From Schlesneria paludicola DSM 18645 (GTDB taxonomy: Bacteria; Planctomycetota; Planctomycetia; Planctomycetales; Planctomycetaceae), in contig CAMBQP010000024.1 in NCBI GenBank assembly GCA_945869955.1, positions 1 through 41,008 of the forward strand: a stretch of 41,008 nucleotides of DNA. The letters are read 5' to 3'. Position numbers and translations under genes: made by a program. Shown in pieces: positions 17,020-27,668 of this stretch. Numbering within the stretch: the first letter of the stretch is position 1; each line of letters begins with the position of its first letter. The notes beneath the pieces are model-generated. The model was not told the origin of the DNA. It saw only the letters and a list, made by a program, of their open reading frames with translations, and ran no database searches.

Positions 17020-17098
17020 AGATGCTACCCGGGAAATCTTACCCGGGAAATCTTACAGCAGTCCGACGGCATTGTGTCGACGGACTCGTCTTACCGGT

Positions 17099-18424
17099 TT
17101 ACTCGCGGCGAATCTGCGTGGTGATCGAGTATTCATGTCCATAGGCATGAAACAAGACCTCGCCATACAGGGCGACATGGCCTTGGTCGGGTTTGGGAAC
17201 TTCGCCAACAAACGAGCCGCTTGTTTCCTTGATCGATGTCGAGTTCCATTTCGCTTCGCGAAAATCTTTGGTCGATGAGGATGCGGCCCAGAGCTTGACT
17301 GCGGCAGGGGGGAGATCGGATTTGATTTTCAGCTGGAACGTATTTCCATTCGTTTCATGCTTCCAATCGACCTCGGGCCCCGGCTTCCCTTCGACGACAT
17401 GCTGAAAGAAGACCGCCAGTGTGGTGAGTGCAGCTTCACGCCCCCCGCCAAGATTGTGTCCGGCATTCGGCACATAGCGAATGTATTTGGCCCCATTCAG
17501 ATCATCCCAATAGAGGTTCAGTGCATCGACTGCCCAGTAACGATCGTTGGTCCCGTTGATAATCAGCTTGGGAAGCGTCAATTGGGCACGATAGAACCAG
17601 GGATCGACCCAGCGCCAGAGCGGAAATTCGGGATCTTCCTTCAGGTGCTTGATCAGCCCTTTTCGCTCGTAGTCTTCGATCTGTTCACTGTAACGACCCC
17701 AAGTCTCCAGTTGGTATTCCATCTGCTTGGGGAAATTGAGGGTATCGATCACGATCGGGGCGATGCCGATAACGCGTTTATCGGTGGCACCCGTCAGCCA
17801 AGTGGTCCAGCCACGTTTTGAGGCACCGGTGACGACAAAACCTTTGACCGAAGAACCCCACTCTTTGACGGCGAGTTGTTCCACGCAATCCATTGCGCGT
17901 ACGGCGCTTTTCACCATCGGAAACAGCAAGGGCCAACGCTTGTCGCCGGTCGCCAGTTGAAACAGGAAGGTGTCGGTGATCAGGTCATCTTCGTTACGGC
18001 CACCCAGCAAAGGCTGATTGGGGACTTGATGCAACATGGCGACACGAGCGCCACAAAGTTGGGCCATCAACAGGCCCATCGTCCGGTCCCCCTGATTCGG
18101 TTTATTCAGGTGGCCACCCCCGGTAATAAACAGCAGAACGTGGTCTTTGTGCTTCAACTGCTTGGGCTCATAGACCATCATGACATGCTTCCACGTCATA
18201 TCCATCCAGGCTTGCGAAGTCAGCTCGATGTCGTAAATCGTGCCGAGCGGATTTTCGATCTTTTCAATCATCTTCCAGCCATAGACCGAATCGGGAATGG
18301 CGAGGTAATCATGTAACGGGGATGAAACCGCTGAGGGGAGTTGCTGGGCGAGCAGCGTCGAGGTCGATGACCCGACCAGAAACAGCGTGAGCAAACAAAC
18401 AAACCGAAGTGATCGGGGAATCAT
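17099..18424 (-). CDS. exported PhoPQ-activated pathogenicity-related (PqaA-like) alpha/beta hydrolase
   Basis: 441 residues with a signal peptide (MIPRSLRFVCLLTLFLVGSS, then STSTLLAQ) and the PhoPQ_related domain. Hallmarks are the repeated W/Y-rich segments (AWMDMTWKHVMMVYEP), a nucleophile elbow in VTGASKRGWTTWLTG, LPKLIINGTNDRYWAVD carrying the likely acid Asp, and VPNAGHNLGGG carrying the likely catalytic His. Founding members (PqaA of Salmonella) are PhoPQ-regulated and linked to peptide resistance. Planctomycetes hold many paralogues of unknown substrate. I chose the ATG at 18424, which has aggaa 10 bases upstream and puts the signal peptide first. A longer frame to 18502 exists. It lies 105 bp after the lipoprotein gene and may be co-transcribed. 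Confidence 0.85.
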   Translation of the reverse strand: MIPRSLRFVCLLTLFLVGSSTSTLLAQQLPSAVSSPLHDYLAIPDSVYGWKMIEKIENPLGTIYDIELTSQAWMDMTWKHVMMVYEPKQLKHKDHVLLFITGGGHLNKPNQGDRTMGLLMAQLCGARVAMLHQVPNQPLLGGRNEDDLITDTFLFQLATGDKRWPLLFPMVKSAVRAMDCVEQLAVKEWGSSVKGFVVTGASKRGWTTWLTGATDKRVIGIAPIVIDTLNFPKQMEYQLETWGRYSEQIEDYERKGLIKHLKEDPEFPLWRWVDPWFYRAQLTLPKLIINGTNDRYWAVDALNLYWDDLNGAKYIRYVPNAGHNLGGGREAALTTLAVFFQHVVEGKPGPEVDWKHETNGNTFQLKIKSDLPPAAVKLWAASSSTKDFREAKWNSTSIKETSGSFVGEVPKPDQGHVALYGEVLFHAYGHEYSITTQIRRE

Positions 18425-18529
18425 GTACGAGGGTTCCTGTGGGGGGATGAGAAAAATCAGCGGCCAGCTGACCACATTCGGAGAACGACGTTTGTAGAAC
18501 AAACCGGAATTCTGCTGCTGGCAATCGGA

Positions 18530-18994
18530 CTACTTGGTCTTGAGCTCGATCGTTCCCAGGTCAACGGATGCGTTGTCAACGGTGAACTCGATCGTTGTTT
18601 TCTTGGGATCACTATAACGACCGTTCAATTTATCGACCTTGCCGTAAGTCCGAGTGATGGGATTATAGTCCTTCCAGGTCACGGTAATGACGTAATCACC
18701 CTCCGGGACACCATCACCTTCCTTGTAGGTAATGAACTGAAACGTTCCTTCCAGTGTCGAGTTGCACGAGGGGAGAATTTCACCCGGTTCGGGGGTTCGG
18801 TCTTTGGGGTAGCAAGCCAGTTGCAATGGCGTTTCAGGAACGTTGTCATCCACGGTGAGATTTCCCGTCACCTTGAATGTTTTCTTCTGGGTTGGATCTT
18901 TCTTTTCGCCGCACCCGAGACAAAAGCCACACAATAGCAAGCCGAAAAGAATTGTTGTCCCCGAGAGTGTTCTCCCCGAGTGATACTGTCGCAT
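18530..18994 (-). CDS. putative lipoprotein, function unknown
   Basis: 154 residues with a lipoprotein signal: the hydrophobic stretch TTILFGLLLCGFCLGCGEKK has a lipobox (C-L-G-C), so the mature protein would start at Cys28. The rest is a predicted all-beta domain beginning FKVTGNLTVDD and containing PEGDYVITVTWKDYN. This resembles the carboxypeptidase-regulatory/transthyretin-like small lipoproteins that sit beside DUF1559 genes in Planctomycetes. A DUF1559 gene is indeed just upstream, separated by a terminator-like hairpin (19038-19075). The function is unknown, probably in the periplasm or cell envelope. Confidence 0.75.
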   Translation of the reverse strand: MRQYHSGRTLSGTTILFGLLLCGFCLGCGEKKDPTQKKTFKVTGNLTVDDNVPETPLQLACYPKDRTPEPGEILPSCNSTLEGTFQFITYKEGDGVPEGDYVITVTWKDYNPITRTYGKVDKLNGRYSDPKKTTIEFTVDNASVDLGTIELKTK

Positions 18995-19037
18995 GGAATT
19001 CCCTCTATGGTCATCGTTTGGGATGTTCGCACATCAT

Positions 19038-19075
19038 AAAAAACGAGCTCGCCCATCCGATTTTTTCGGATGGGC
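19038..19075 (-). terminator. rho-independent terminator after the DUF1559 gene
   Basis: The perfect 10-bp stem gcccatccga (19051-19060) / tcggatgggc (19066-19075) has a T5 loop (A5 on the minus strand). On the minus strand six T (19043-19038) follow seven bases after the stem. It separates the DUF1559 gene from the lipoprotein gene. Confidence 0.75.
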
Positions 19076-19115
19076 GATGCCCGTCACAAAACGTCAGGCA
19101 GCAAAGCAACTCGCA

Positions 19116-20192
19116 CTAATCCAGCTGGGATGTTTCGCCCTTGGCTGCAGTCAGTGCCCCACCAAAGTTGACAGGAGAAACGTTCTCACTGACAAACTTG
19201 ACCGAGCCATCGCACATCAGGAATGAAGCCCCACCGACGTGAAACGAGTGGAAGTTACCACGAGCATTCGAGCAATTGATCGCACAGGGGCCGCCACCGC
19301 CGCTCGTATTTCCGTTGACCGTTTGAGCCGACTGGGTTCCGTCCTGATTCGCACCATTGATCCAGTTTTCACCGATCAAAACATCTCCCCAGCCAATCCC
19401 GTTGGTGACAGCACCGTAGCCGGCCCCCAGGTACATTTCGCTGGCAATCACCGAGGCGGCGGTCATCGGCTTGGTTTTGTTGTACAGATTGGTGCTACCG
19501 GTTCGTTCACCGAAGATAATTGTATTCGAGGACCCATCGGTGATGTCGGCTAATCCCATGCACCCACCACCGTACGAGGCAACGGTGGTCGGTCCATTTC
19601 GCTGGCCACCCACGTTGCCGCTGAAGGTGTACATTGCGTAGCCGTCACGCACACCCGAATTGATCGAGTAGTCACCACGGGCCATGGGAACACTCCATGT
19701 TGCCGGTGGAAAGGCCCCAAAAACGCCTTGAAGATAGATCGCGGTGCTGATCGCCGGTGCAGGAACCGAAGGGCACTTCCACATCGTAAGTTGTGTCGCG
19801 AGGACAGACATGTTTGCCGCACAGGCAGCTGCATTGTAGTTCCCAGGAACATTGGTGGCAGGTACCGAGCTGTTCCATTGATTGTACAGATTGGCCTGAT
19901 CGAGGTACGGCAACAACTTGGTGCCGATCCCGGAAACGTTGTTGTCGACCGGAGTGCCGTTGATGACAGCGATGTAGGAATTGGGAAACTTATTATACAG
20001 GTCGTGGTAGTTATGCAGTGCCAACCCAAGTTGTTTCAGGTTGTTTTTGCACTGTGTTCGCCGGGCTGCTTCGCGGGCTTGCTGCACGGCGGGAAGCAGC
20101 AATGCAATCAGAACAGCGATGATGGCAATTACCACCAGCAGTTCAATCAACGTGAATCCTCTTTGCCGAATCCGACTTCGCTCGTTAACCAT
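19116..20192 (-). CDS. DUF1559 protein with pseudopilin-type N-terminus
   Basis: 358 residues. The N-terminus [20 protein letters not shown] is a type IV pilin-like signal: prepilin peptidase would cut after Gly12 and methylate Phe13, with Glu17 as the conserved acid. The [20 protein letters not shown] helix and NYHD follow, then the large DUF1559 domain (SBP_bac_10). The C-terminal H-x9-DG motif is present in [18 protein letters not shown]. This family is strongly expanded in Planctomycetota and is the clearest lineage marker in the window. It is presumably an envelope or pseudopilus component, but its role is unproven. A terminator follows the gene. Confidence 0.95.
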   Translation of the reverse strand: MVNERSRIRQRGFTLIELLVVIAIIAVLIALLLPAVQQAREAARRTQCKNNLKQLGLALHNYHDLYNKFPNSYIAVINGTPVDNNVSGIGTKLLPYLDQANLYNQWNSSVPATNVPGNYNAAACAANMSVLATQLTMWKCPSVPAPAISTAIYLQGVFGAFPPATWSVPMARGDYSINSGVRDGYAMYTFSGNVGGQRNGPTTVASYGGGCMGLADITDGSSNTIIFGERTGSTNLYNKTKPMTAASVIASEMYLGAGYGAVTNGIGWGDVLIGENWINGANQDGTQSAQTVNGNTSGGGGPCAINCSNARGNFHSFHVGGASFLMCDGSVKFVSENVSPVNFGGALTAAKGETSQLD

Positions 20193-20502
20193 CTGAAATC
20201 TCCAAAAAACTACAACATTAAAACCGAAAATCCAACCGCGCCCCGTTGTGGCGACCGAAGCAGGCCTTCATGAAAATCTGATTTACAATCGATGAGAAAT
20301 TCGAGATGGGGATTGCCTTGGGACGAAGCTCGCGAATTATCCAATCGACCGAATCGTCTCGCAAGTCTCTTTGATCAAAAATTCTCGCCGTCACGGCAAT
20401 TTTCCCCTGAGCCAATTCGCGGAACACGCCGTGAGGCCCTCGACCAACTTCGTGCAAAACCATTATCCCCCTCCCTTTCCCGCCCAACACAGGATCACTA
20501 CC
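20193..20502. other. gap upstream of the DUF1559 gene
   Basis: About 310 bp between the zinc-ribbon gene end and the DUF1559 start (both minus), where the DUF1559 promoter must lie. A 90-residue minus frame (20218-20490) has no recognisable features and I do not call it. Confidence 0.4.
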
Positions 20503-20934
20503 TCAACCGGGAAACACGATATGAACTTTTCCCTGACAAAAACGACAAGCAACTTTTGAGCCAATATATTTGCTATCGAATCGCAGCGTTTCGTTGCAAT
20601 GCGGGCAGGTTCCATAAGAATCGGTGGATCTCACCTCCGGGCTGGTCGGATCAAGGCGAAAATCGGCTGCACAAAATTTACACTGAACTCGCTCACCCAG
20701 GTATTTGCGATGGATTTTCAGCTCTTTTCGACAGCTGCTGCACTCGATAAACCGTCCATTCGGTATCAGCTCCACCAGCGTATCGACCTCCTGCAAGGGG
20801 AAAAATGCAGGGATTTCCACGCTACTGCGTTCGAGCTCGGGATTCAATAAATGACGACATGTTCGGCAGTGAATCATATTCAGAGGCATATCGTCGCCAC
20901 ATTTCGGGCAGGGGCCACCAGGCCATGCGGGCAT
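20503..20934 (-). CDS. small protein with three zinc ribbons
   Basis: 143 residues with three Cys4 clusters: CPKCG at 9-13 with CRTC, ECSSCRKEL with CKFCAADF, and CPHCNETLRF with CRFCQGKVH. Clusters two and three share a pattern (C-x2-C ... KYLGE/KYIGS-x-V-x-C-x-F-C), so they look like internal duplicates separated by a short linker. It probably binds zinc and contacts nucleic acid or protein. No specific function is known to me. The start at 20934 is well supported (aaggag, 6-base spacing). The beta-propeller gene ends 43 bp upstream, so the two are probably one operon. Confidence 0.75.
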   Translation of the reverse strand: MPAWPGGPCPKCGDDMPLNMIHCRTCRHLLNPELERSSVEIPAFFPLQEVDTLVELIPNGRFIECSSCRKELKIHRKYLGERVQCKFCAADFRLDPTSPEVRSTDSYGTCPHCNETLRFDSKYIGSKVACRFCQGKVHIVFPG

Positions 20935-20977
20935 TTTTGCTCCTTCGTTTCAATTTGATCTAGTAAATCAACGCAGG

Positions 20978-22228
20978 TCACTCCGCCGATTTGGCTCGCA
21001 ATGAAGACAATCGATGATGGGATCGCAGGTACATTCTTCCGTTGGCGACCGCCGGGGTCGAATAACTCGGATCCCCAATCGGATTTTCGCCAAGCCGCTC
21101 AAACTTCGTCCCGGCACTCACCACGATGACTTTGCCAGACTCTTCAATACAGTAAAGTTTTCCGTCGACGCAAATCGGGGACCCACTGAAGTTTCCACCG
21201 ACACGTTCCTGCCAGCGCGTCTCTTGGGTTTTGGGATCCAGACAAATCACCACCCCGTTATCCGTCCAGAGAAAGACCGATTCGCCGGTGCCAACCACCG
21301 CTGGTACATAGGGAAGATCCTTTTCGCGGCGAAACTTCACGTGAGTCGCCTCGACATCCCCTTTTCCACTGGGGTCGACACCAATCATCCGCACCCCTTT
21401 TCCACCCTGCCCACAAATCGCATACAGCAATCCCGACGTATATGTCGGCGACGCCACCGTTCGAGCGGGCAAATCGGCGGTCGACCAGTTCAGTTCGCCC
21501 GACCAGGGGTCAAGACTGCTTAAACCACTGGCACCACTCAGACAGATCAGCTGGGGTTTTTGACCAGTCGGCTCGATGATCAGTGGAGTGGCATACGAGG
21601 CTTCGCGTGACGCTCGCAACGAGCTCCAGACCAGGCGTCCATCGCGACGATCATAGGCCGCGATCGAACTGGGGCCATCCTGATCATTGGGAATGATCAC
21701 CAGATCTTCGAAAACAATGGGCGAAGTCGCTTGGCCGTGGCGACTGAGATACGGGCCGAGCCAGTTTCGCCAGACGAGTTTCCCCTCGAAGTCATAAGCG
21801 GCCAGCCCGAATCGCTCTTCGTCCGCAAAGGTGACGTAGACCTGTTCCCCATCGGTCGCCGGAGTGCTCGAAGCAAAACTGTTTTTGCTATGTTTGGGGT
21901 TCGAGTTAAACCCTGAGGGACGCGTCCACAGCGGCTTTCCCGTGATCGCATCCAGACACATCAAATACCGTATTCGCCCTTCGTCTGTTGCGGTTGTCAC
22001 GAACAGATGACGATCCCAGATGACCGGGGACGAGTGCCCCTCGCCGGGGAGTTCCGTGACCCATTCATAATCTCCCTGACTCCACTCGGCTGGGAACCCG
22101 GTTTCCTGCGAGACTCCCGATCCATCGGCCCCCCGGTACCGCGGCCAGTTCTCCGCTTGGGCCGGTGTGACCACAATCAGCAGCAGCAGCAACAGCACGG
22201 GTAAGGGTAGCGAGGGCTGAAAAGACAA
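20978..22228 (-). CDS. exported PQQ-type beta-propeller protein
   Basis: 416 residues from TTG 22228, with a signal peptide containing the stretch PLPVLLLLLLIVVTPAQA. The following NWPRYRGADGSGVSQETGFP is the usual opening of planctomycete WD/PQQ-like (outer membrane BamB-like) propellers. Repeated blades carry motifs such as GKPLW, GKLVWRNW, GRLVWSS and QETRWQ. I see no dehydrogenase active site, so it is more likely a binding or scaffold protein in the envelope than a quinoprotein enzyme. The TTG at 22228 has gaggt six bases upstream and places the signal peptide at the N-terminus. Another TTG at 22297 would add 23 basic residues. Confidence 0.8.
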   Translation of the reverse strand: MSFQPSLPLPVLLLLLLIVVTPAQAENWPRYRGADGSGVSQETGFPAEWSQGDYEWVTELPGEGHSSPVIWDRHLFVTTATDEGRIRYLMCLDAITGKPLWTRPSGFNSNPKHSKNSFASSTPATDGEQVYVTFADEERFGLAAYDFEGKLVWRNWLGPYLSRHGQATSPIVFEDLVIIPNDQDGPSSIAAYDRRDGRLVWSSLRASREASYATPLIIEPTGQKPQLICLSGASGLSSLDPWSGELNWSTADLPARTVASPTYTSGLLYAICGQGGKGVRMIGVDPSGKGDVEATHVKFRREKDLPYVPAVVGTGESVFLWTDNGVVICLDPKTQETRWQERVGGNFSGSPICVDGKLYCIEESGKVIVVSAGTKFERLGENPIGDPSYSTPAVANGRMYLRSHHRLSSLRAKSAE

Positions 22229-22621
22229 GATGATACCTCGATACAGAAGAGTGAATCGACAGGAGCTTCCTGCCAAGAATGCCAATCGTCGACGCAAAGT
22301 GCAAGAATCTTATCCAGAAAATCCCACAACCGAATCCACTCGGCCTCCGTTTCTCAAATTTGCACGAGGGATGCGTTCCCAGGCTGCCTCAATTCCAACT
22401 TGTCGAGCGCTCGGTTAATCTACTTGCCGGAAAGCCATGGGTTTGGCGGGAGTGGTTTCAGGCGTAAAGGTGGCGACGGGCAATTCGGGTCGTGATTTCC
22501 GCTGGGATCATTCGTGATGAGCGATCAAAATGAGCGATCAAAAAAAGTGGCGTGCCACAGGTGTTTCCGTTCAATCGACCTGTCGTGACGCCCAGTGAAA
22601 TTTGCGAAGAGGGGATCTCTG
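22229..22621. other. divergent region, propeller gene / phosphofructokinase
   Basis: About 390 bp that must hold promoters for both genes. The only structure I see is a 13-bp tandem duplication (22517-22542). Confidence 0.45.
22517..22542. repeat. 13-bp tandem duplication upstream of pfk
   Basis: Two exact copies of atgagcgatcaaa about 80 bp before the phosphofructokinase start. Confidence 0.8.
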
Positions 22622-23833
22622 ATGTCAAAAGGCAACGTACTGGTCGGACAATCCGGAGGACCTACCTCCGTCATCAATTCCTCGTTAGCAGGTGTGATTG
22701 AGGGGGCTCTTTCGGCCCCGACGATCGGACGCGTTTTCGGGATGCGATACGGGATCGAAGGGGTGCTCAATGACTTTCTGGTCGATCTCGGCAGCGAGTC
22801 CCCCGCCGTCTTGAGCGGGCTTCGTTCGACACCGGGGAGTGCCCTGGGATCGAGTCGTCTCAAGCTGAAAGAGGAACATTTTCCCGCCGTGCTGAAACAA
22901 TTACAGAAGTACAACATTCGTTACTACTTCATGATTGGCGGTAACGACACGATGGACACGATCCATCGAGTGACGAAATATGCCAACGAGCATGGCCACG
23001 AGATGGTCGGGGTCGGTGTCCCGAAAACGGTCGACAATGACCTGCACGGGACCGACCATACTCCCGGCTACCCCAGTGCCGCCCGTTATGTGGCGTTGAG
23101 TGTGCTGCAAGCGGGGGTGTTGGCGAGAGACATGCAGAAGGTCGATCAGTTTGTCATCTTCCAGTCGATCGGTCGGAGCGCCGGTTGGCTCCCCGCCGCC
23201 GCCGGTTGTGCCCGTTTTGGCAACGACACACCTCCACACCTGATCCTCTTCCCCGAACGCCCCTTTAATCGAGATCGTTTCCTCAGGGCGGTTGCGGCCA
23301 CCCATGAAGAGCACGGTTTTGTGAGCATTGTTTGTGGTGAAGGGATTACCAACGCGGACGGCACGCCGGTCAGTGTTTCGCAGACGCGAGACAAGTTTGG
23401 CAATGTGGAATTTGGTGCGATGGGAGGGACCAGTGCGGCGATGATGCTGCACCGCATGATCGCCGACGAATTTGGCTGGCGAGGCGAATTCCAGGTCACG
23501 GAATCGCTCCCCATGTGTGCCGCAGACCGGGGTGTCAAACTCGACTTCGATGAAGCGTTTGCCTGTGGTCAAGAGGCCGTCCGGCTCGCCACACAGGGGG
23601 AGGGGGGGGTCATGGTCACCATGAATCGGCTGAATCCTACCCCTGAGCACTATGAAATCGGCTTCGGGACGATTTCGTTGAGTGAAGTCGCGAATCACGA
23701 GCGACCGATGCCCGACCACTTTATCTCGGACGATGGCTTTGGAGTGACCGAAGCGTTTCACAATTATGTCGCACCACTGATTGGCGAATTGCCGAAGTAT
23801 GAAAGATTGGTGGCGAAGCGGGCGAGTTTGTAG
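22622..23833 (+). CDS. pfp: 6-phosphofructokinase, probably PPi-dependent
   Basis: 403 residues of the phosphofructokinase fold. The phosphate-binding start GQSGGPTSVINSS is at 9-21, GGNDTMDT at 106-113 and PKTVDNDLHGTDHTPGYPSA from 134. In ATP-dependent enzymes the first catalytic loop reads GGDGS/T. A residue other than Gly at the fourth position and PKTxDND with Lys at 135 are features of PPi-using or mixed enzymes. The Asn-for-Asp change at the third position (GGND) is found in a subgroup. It phosphorylates fructose-6-phosphate in glycolysis, reversibly if PPi is used. I chose the ATG at 22622, with agagggga seven bases upstream, over a GTG at 22595. The donor preference is inferred. Confidence 0.88.
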   Translation: MSKGNVLVGQSGGPTSVINSSLAGVIEGALSAPTIGRVFGMRYGIEGVLNDFLVDLGSESPAVLSGLRSTPGSALGSSRLKLKEEHFPAVLKQLQKYNIRYYFMIGGNDTMDTIHRVTKYANEHGHEMVGVGVPKTVDNDLHGTDHTPGYPSAARYVALSVLQAGVLARDMQKVDQFVIFQSIGRSAGWLPAAAGCARFGNDTPPHLILFPERPFNRDRFLRAVAATHEEHGFVSIVCGEGITNADGTPVSVSQTRDKFGNVEFGAMGGTSAAMMLHRMIADEFGWRGEFQVTESLPMCAADRGVKLDFDEAFACGQEAVRLATQGEGGVMVTMNRLNPTPEHYEIGFGTISLSEVANHERPMPDHFISDDGFGVTEAFHNYVAPLIGELPKYERLVAKRASL

Positions 23834-23867
23834 CGAAGAGACTGTTCCTGTCCGGTACCGAACCTAG

Positions 23868-23928
23868 TCGGGTGCCACTTCTTCGGAGTCTTCGGAGAAG
23901 CAGTGCTCTTCGACTTTTGCAATTCGAG
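23868..23928 (+). repeat. dispersed repeat A, copy 2
   Basis: Same orientation as 4771-4828. It keeps the stem shape (cttcttcggagtcttcggag followed by aagcagtg) and the downstream ttcgacttttgc. It begins about 35 bp after the phosphofructokinase stop, a position where it might act as an RNA 3'-end structure. Confidence 0.5.
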
Positions 23929-23949
23929 CACGAGAAAATATGCCACCGC

Positions 23950-23982
23950 TTGGCCGCTTTGGGACAAACAGTGCTGAACCCG
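23950..23982 (-). repeat. dispersed repeat B, copy 2
   Basis: Reverse complement of 4885-4920 over about 30 bases (gttcagcactgtttgtccc on the minus strand). A and B thus lie in one relative orientation at 4.8 kb and the opposite one here. Confidence 0.5.
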
Positions 23983-24141
23983 GCCGGGTGATATTTCTCT
24001 GAAAGTCTGTTACTCGTAAAGCGAAAGCAAGTAGACAGGGGACACAGACCATCATGATACGAGAAGATTGAAGCAGCAAAACCCCGCAGATACCTCCTTC
24101 AAGCGGTCGCTGCAATAAAACCAAGTGGCAGAGCTGAGGCG

Positions 24142-24173
24142 CATCCTTTTTTACGGCAATCCTTTTTTACGGC
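24142..24173. repeat. 16-bp tandem duplication
   Basis: Two exact copies of atccttttttacggca. It forms the 3' end of the weak minus-strand frame 24151-24504. Because 16 is not a multiple of three, the second copy changes that frame and supplies its stop codon. Confidence 0.85.
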
Positions 24174-24504
24174 AAAGGCTACAGCAAATGGGTACGGCCG
24201 ATGGCGACGGCGGTTTCTGCCGAAAGCGATCGACGGCCAATTGCTCAGGATCGGCAGTCCAATTCATGATGCTGGCGTTTCCCCGCAGATGCTTTGCTTC
24301 CAGATTTGCCATCACCCCGCAAAAGTTTCGTAGACACCCCAATCCCTGCCAGTCGTGATCGCCATCGGACCAACTCCCCGACGACGATTCAACCCATTTC
24401 TCCTGATCGTCACGGCCCATCAAGTTCACGTAACCCAACAATACTGTAAGTCGGCTCGTTTTTTCGCCTGGTTTCCACTCAATTGGAAAGCTCATTTCAG
24501 TCAC
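24151..24504 (-). CDS. hypothetical protein or truncated gene
   Basis: A 117-residue minus-strand frame from GTG 24504, or 114 residues from ATG 24495. It begins MSFPIEWKPGEKTSRLTVLL and continues with Trp-rich, acidic sequence (SGSWSDGDHDWQGLGCL). Unlike nearby shadow frames it has a balanced composition and no gene lies opposite it. It is not a family I recognise. Its end (CRKKGLP then stop) falls in a 16-bp duplication. Without the second copy the frame would run about 13 residues further (GCASALPLGFIAATA). It may be a real small gene, a decaying gene or chance. Confidence 0.3.
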   Translation of the reverse strand: MTEMSFPIEWKPGEKTSRLTVLLGYVNLMGRDDQEKWVESSSGSWSDGDHDWQGLGCLRNFCGVMANLEAKHLRGNASIMNWTADPEQLAVDRFRQKPPSPSAVPICCSLCRKKGLP

Positions 24505-24701
24505 CTGATGGACCGCAAGGTAGAATATACGCGAAGAATCGAATTGAGGGACCTACGCCGGAATGTGTTCTATCCAGAATCCGTTCCAGGAATTGTTGGC
24601 CTGAATTCATTGGGTTTGGAGGCAAGGATGCTCGTGAAATGACGTGCCAAGACGGCGCGGCCGACCGGTTTTATCAACCCCATCGTGGAGACGAGGTGGC
24701 C

Positions 24702-26576
<1,875 letters not shown>

Positions 26577-26603
26577 ACCCGGACTCTTTTCCAGGAACTC
26601 AAG

Positions 26604-27668
26604 ATGTTGGAATCGCTGACAGATACGTATCGCATTCTCGATGCCGCTGGTAATCGAACACGGGAAGGGCTACGGGTCATTGAGGACTTTGTTCGCTTTG
26701 GAATGAATGACGCGCATCTTTCCCGTCGTCTCAAAGAGCATCGGCATGAACTGGCCGACATCAGTTTCGGCTTGCCTGCAGGCCATCTGCTGGCAAGCCG
26801 GGACACGCTGCAGGATGTGGGGACCGCGATTTCGACTCCGGCCGAAGCGATCCGAACTTCCCCGCGTCAGGTGGTGCAGGCGGCATTCAAGCGGGTGCAA
26901 GAGGCGCTCCGTACGCTCGAGGAATACAGCAAGATCCTCGATCCATCAGTCTCGCAACGGTACGAGCAACTGCGGTATCAACTGTACACGACGGAAAAGG
27001 GGGTCTTGCGCGAGGATTTGTCGTGCGAGCGATTGGCGAATCAGTCTCTGTATCTCTTGGTCACCTCAACCGACTGTCAAAACGGAATTGAGGCAACGGT
27101 TCAACAAGCGCTTGCTGCCGGTGTGCGGATCATTCAGTCGCGCGAGAAAGAGCTGGGCGACCGGGCGTGGTTGACGCTGGCGCGGTCCCTGCGGGAATGG
27201 ACCCGTGCCGCCGGTGCGCTATTGATCATGAACGATCGACCCGACTTGGCGCTGTTGTCAGGGGCGGATGGAGTGCATCTCGGTCAAGACGAAGTGACGG
27301 TCCAGGATGCACGGCGGATTTTGGGGCCGGATCGGTTGATTGGTCTCTCGACACATACGCTGGAACAGGGGCAGCAGGGGGTGCTGGAAGGGGCCGATTA
27401 TCTGGGCGTTGGCCCGACCTTTCCCACGACGACGAAATCCTTTCGCGAGTTTCCAGGACTCGAGTTTGTTCAGCAGATGGCGGCGGAAATTCGACTGCCG
27501 TGGTTTGCGATTGGTGGGATCAACGGGTCGAATTTGCGTGATGTGATGCAGGCAGGTGCCACGCGGGTGGCCGTCAGTAGTGCCATCTGCCGTAGTTCCA
27601 ACCCCGAGCAGGTCGCGCGGCAACTGCTGGGCGAGCTCTCAACCCCCGTCGATCAAAGGTCTTCGTGA
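26604..27668 (+). CDS. thiE: thiamine phosphate synthase with N-terminal ThiD2 domain
   Basis: 354 residues. Residues 1-125 match the ThiD2 domain (YRILDAAGNRTREGLRVIED at 9-28 is its signature). About 145-345 form the ThiE barrel, with the phosphate/pyrophosphate segments MNDRPDLALLSGADGVHLGQ, VGPTFPTTTKS and FAIGGING. ThiE joins HMP-PP and thiazole phosphate to make thiamine phosphate in the cytoplasm. ThiD2 supplies HMP-phosphate kinase-like activity in lineages lacking classical ThiD. The usual Q-L-R-x-K strand reads IQSREK here. The ribosome-binding site aggaa lies seven bases upstream. The stop codon shares one base with the sulfatase ATG (atga overlap type), indicating coupled translation, though the two functions are unrelated. 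Confidence 0.93.
   Translation: MLESLTDTYRILDAAGNRTREGLRVIEDFVRFGMNDAHLSRRLKEHRHELADISFGLPAGHLLASRDTLQDVGTAISTPAEAIRTSPRQVVQAAFKRVQEALRTLEEYSKILDPSVSQRYEQLRYQLYTTEKGVLREDLSCERLANQSLYLLVTSTDCQNGIEATVQQALAAGVRIIQSREKELGDRAWLTLARSLREWTRAAGALLIMNDRPDLALLSGADGVHLGQDEVTVQDARRILGPDRLIGLSTHTLEQGQQGVLEGADYLGVGPTFPTTTKSFREFPGLEFVQQMAAEIRLPWFAIGGINGSNLRDVMQAGATRVAVSSAICRSSNPEQVARQLLGELSTPVDQRSS

Larger units (their letters stand above)
16685..17098. other. gap upstream of the ATPase gene
   Basis: It contains the 16-bp tandem array (16699-16778), a 12-bp inverted repeat (16979-17019) and a 14-bp tandem duplication (17027-17054, acccgggaaatctt twice). The promoter for the ATPase should be here. I could not pick it out. 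Confidence 0.5.

Noticed and set aside
16474-17124. 216-residue plus-strand frame opposite the ATPase start
   Set aside because: Its middle is a translation of the 16-bp tandem array, and the rest is antisense to the ATPase gene.
20218-20490. 90-residue minus-strand frame upstream of the DUF1559 gene
   Set aside because: No family similarity or convincing start. It occupies the expected promoter region.
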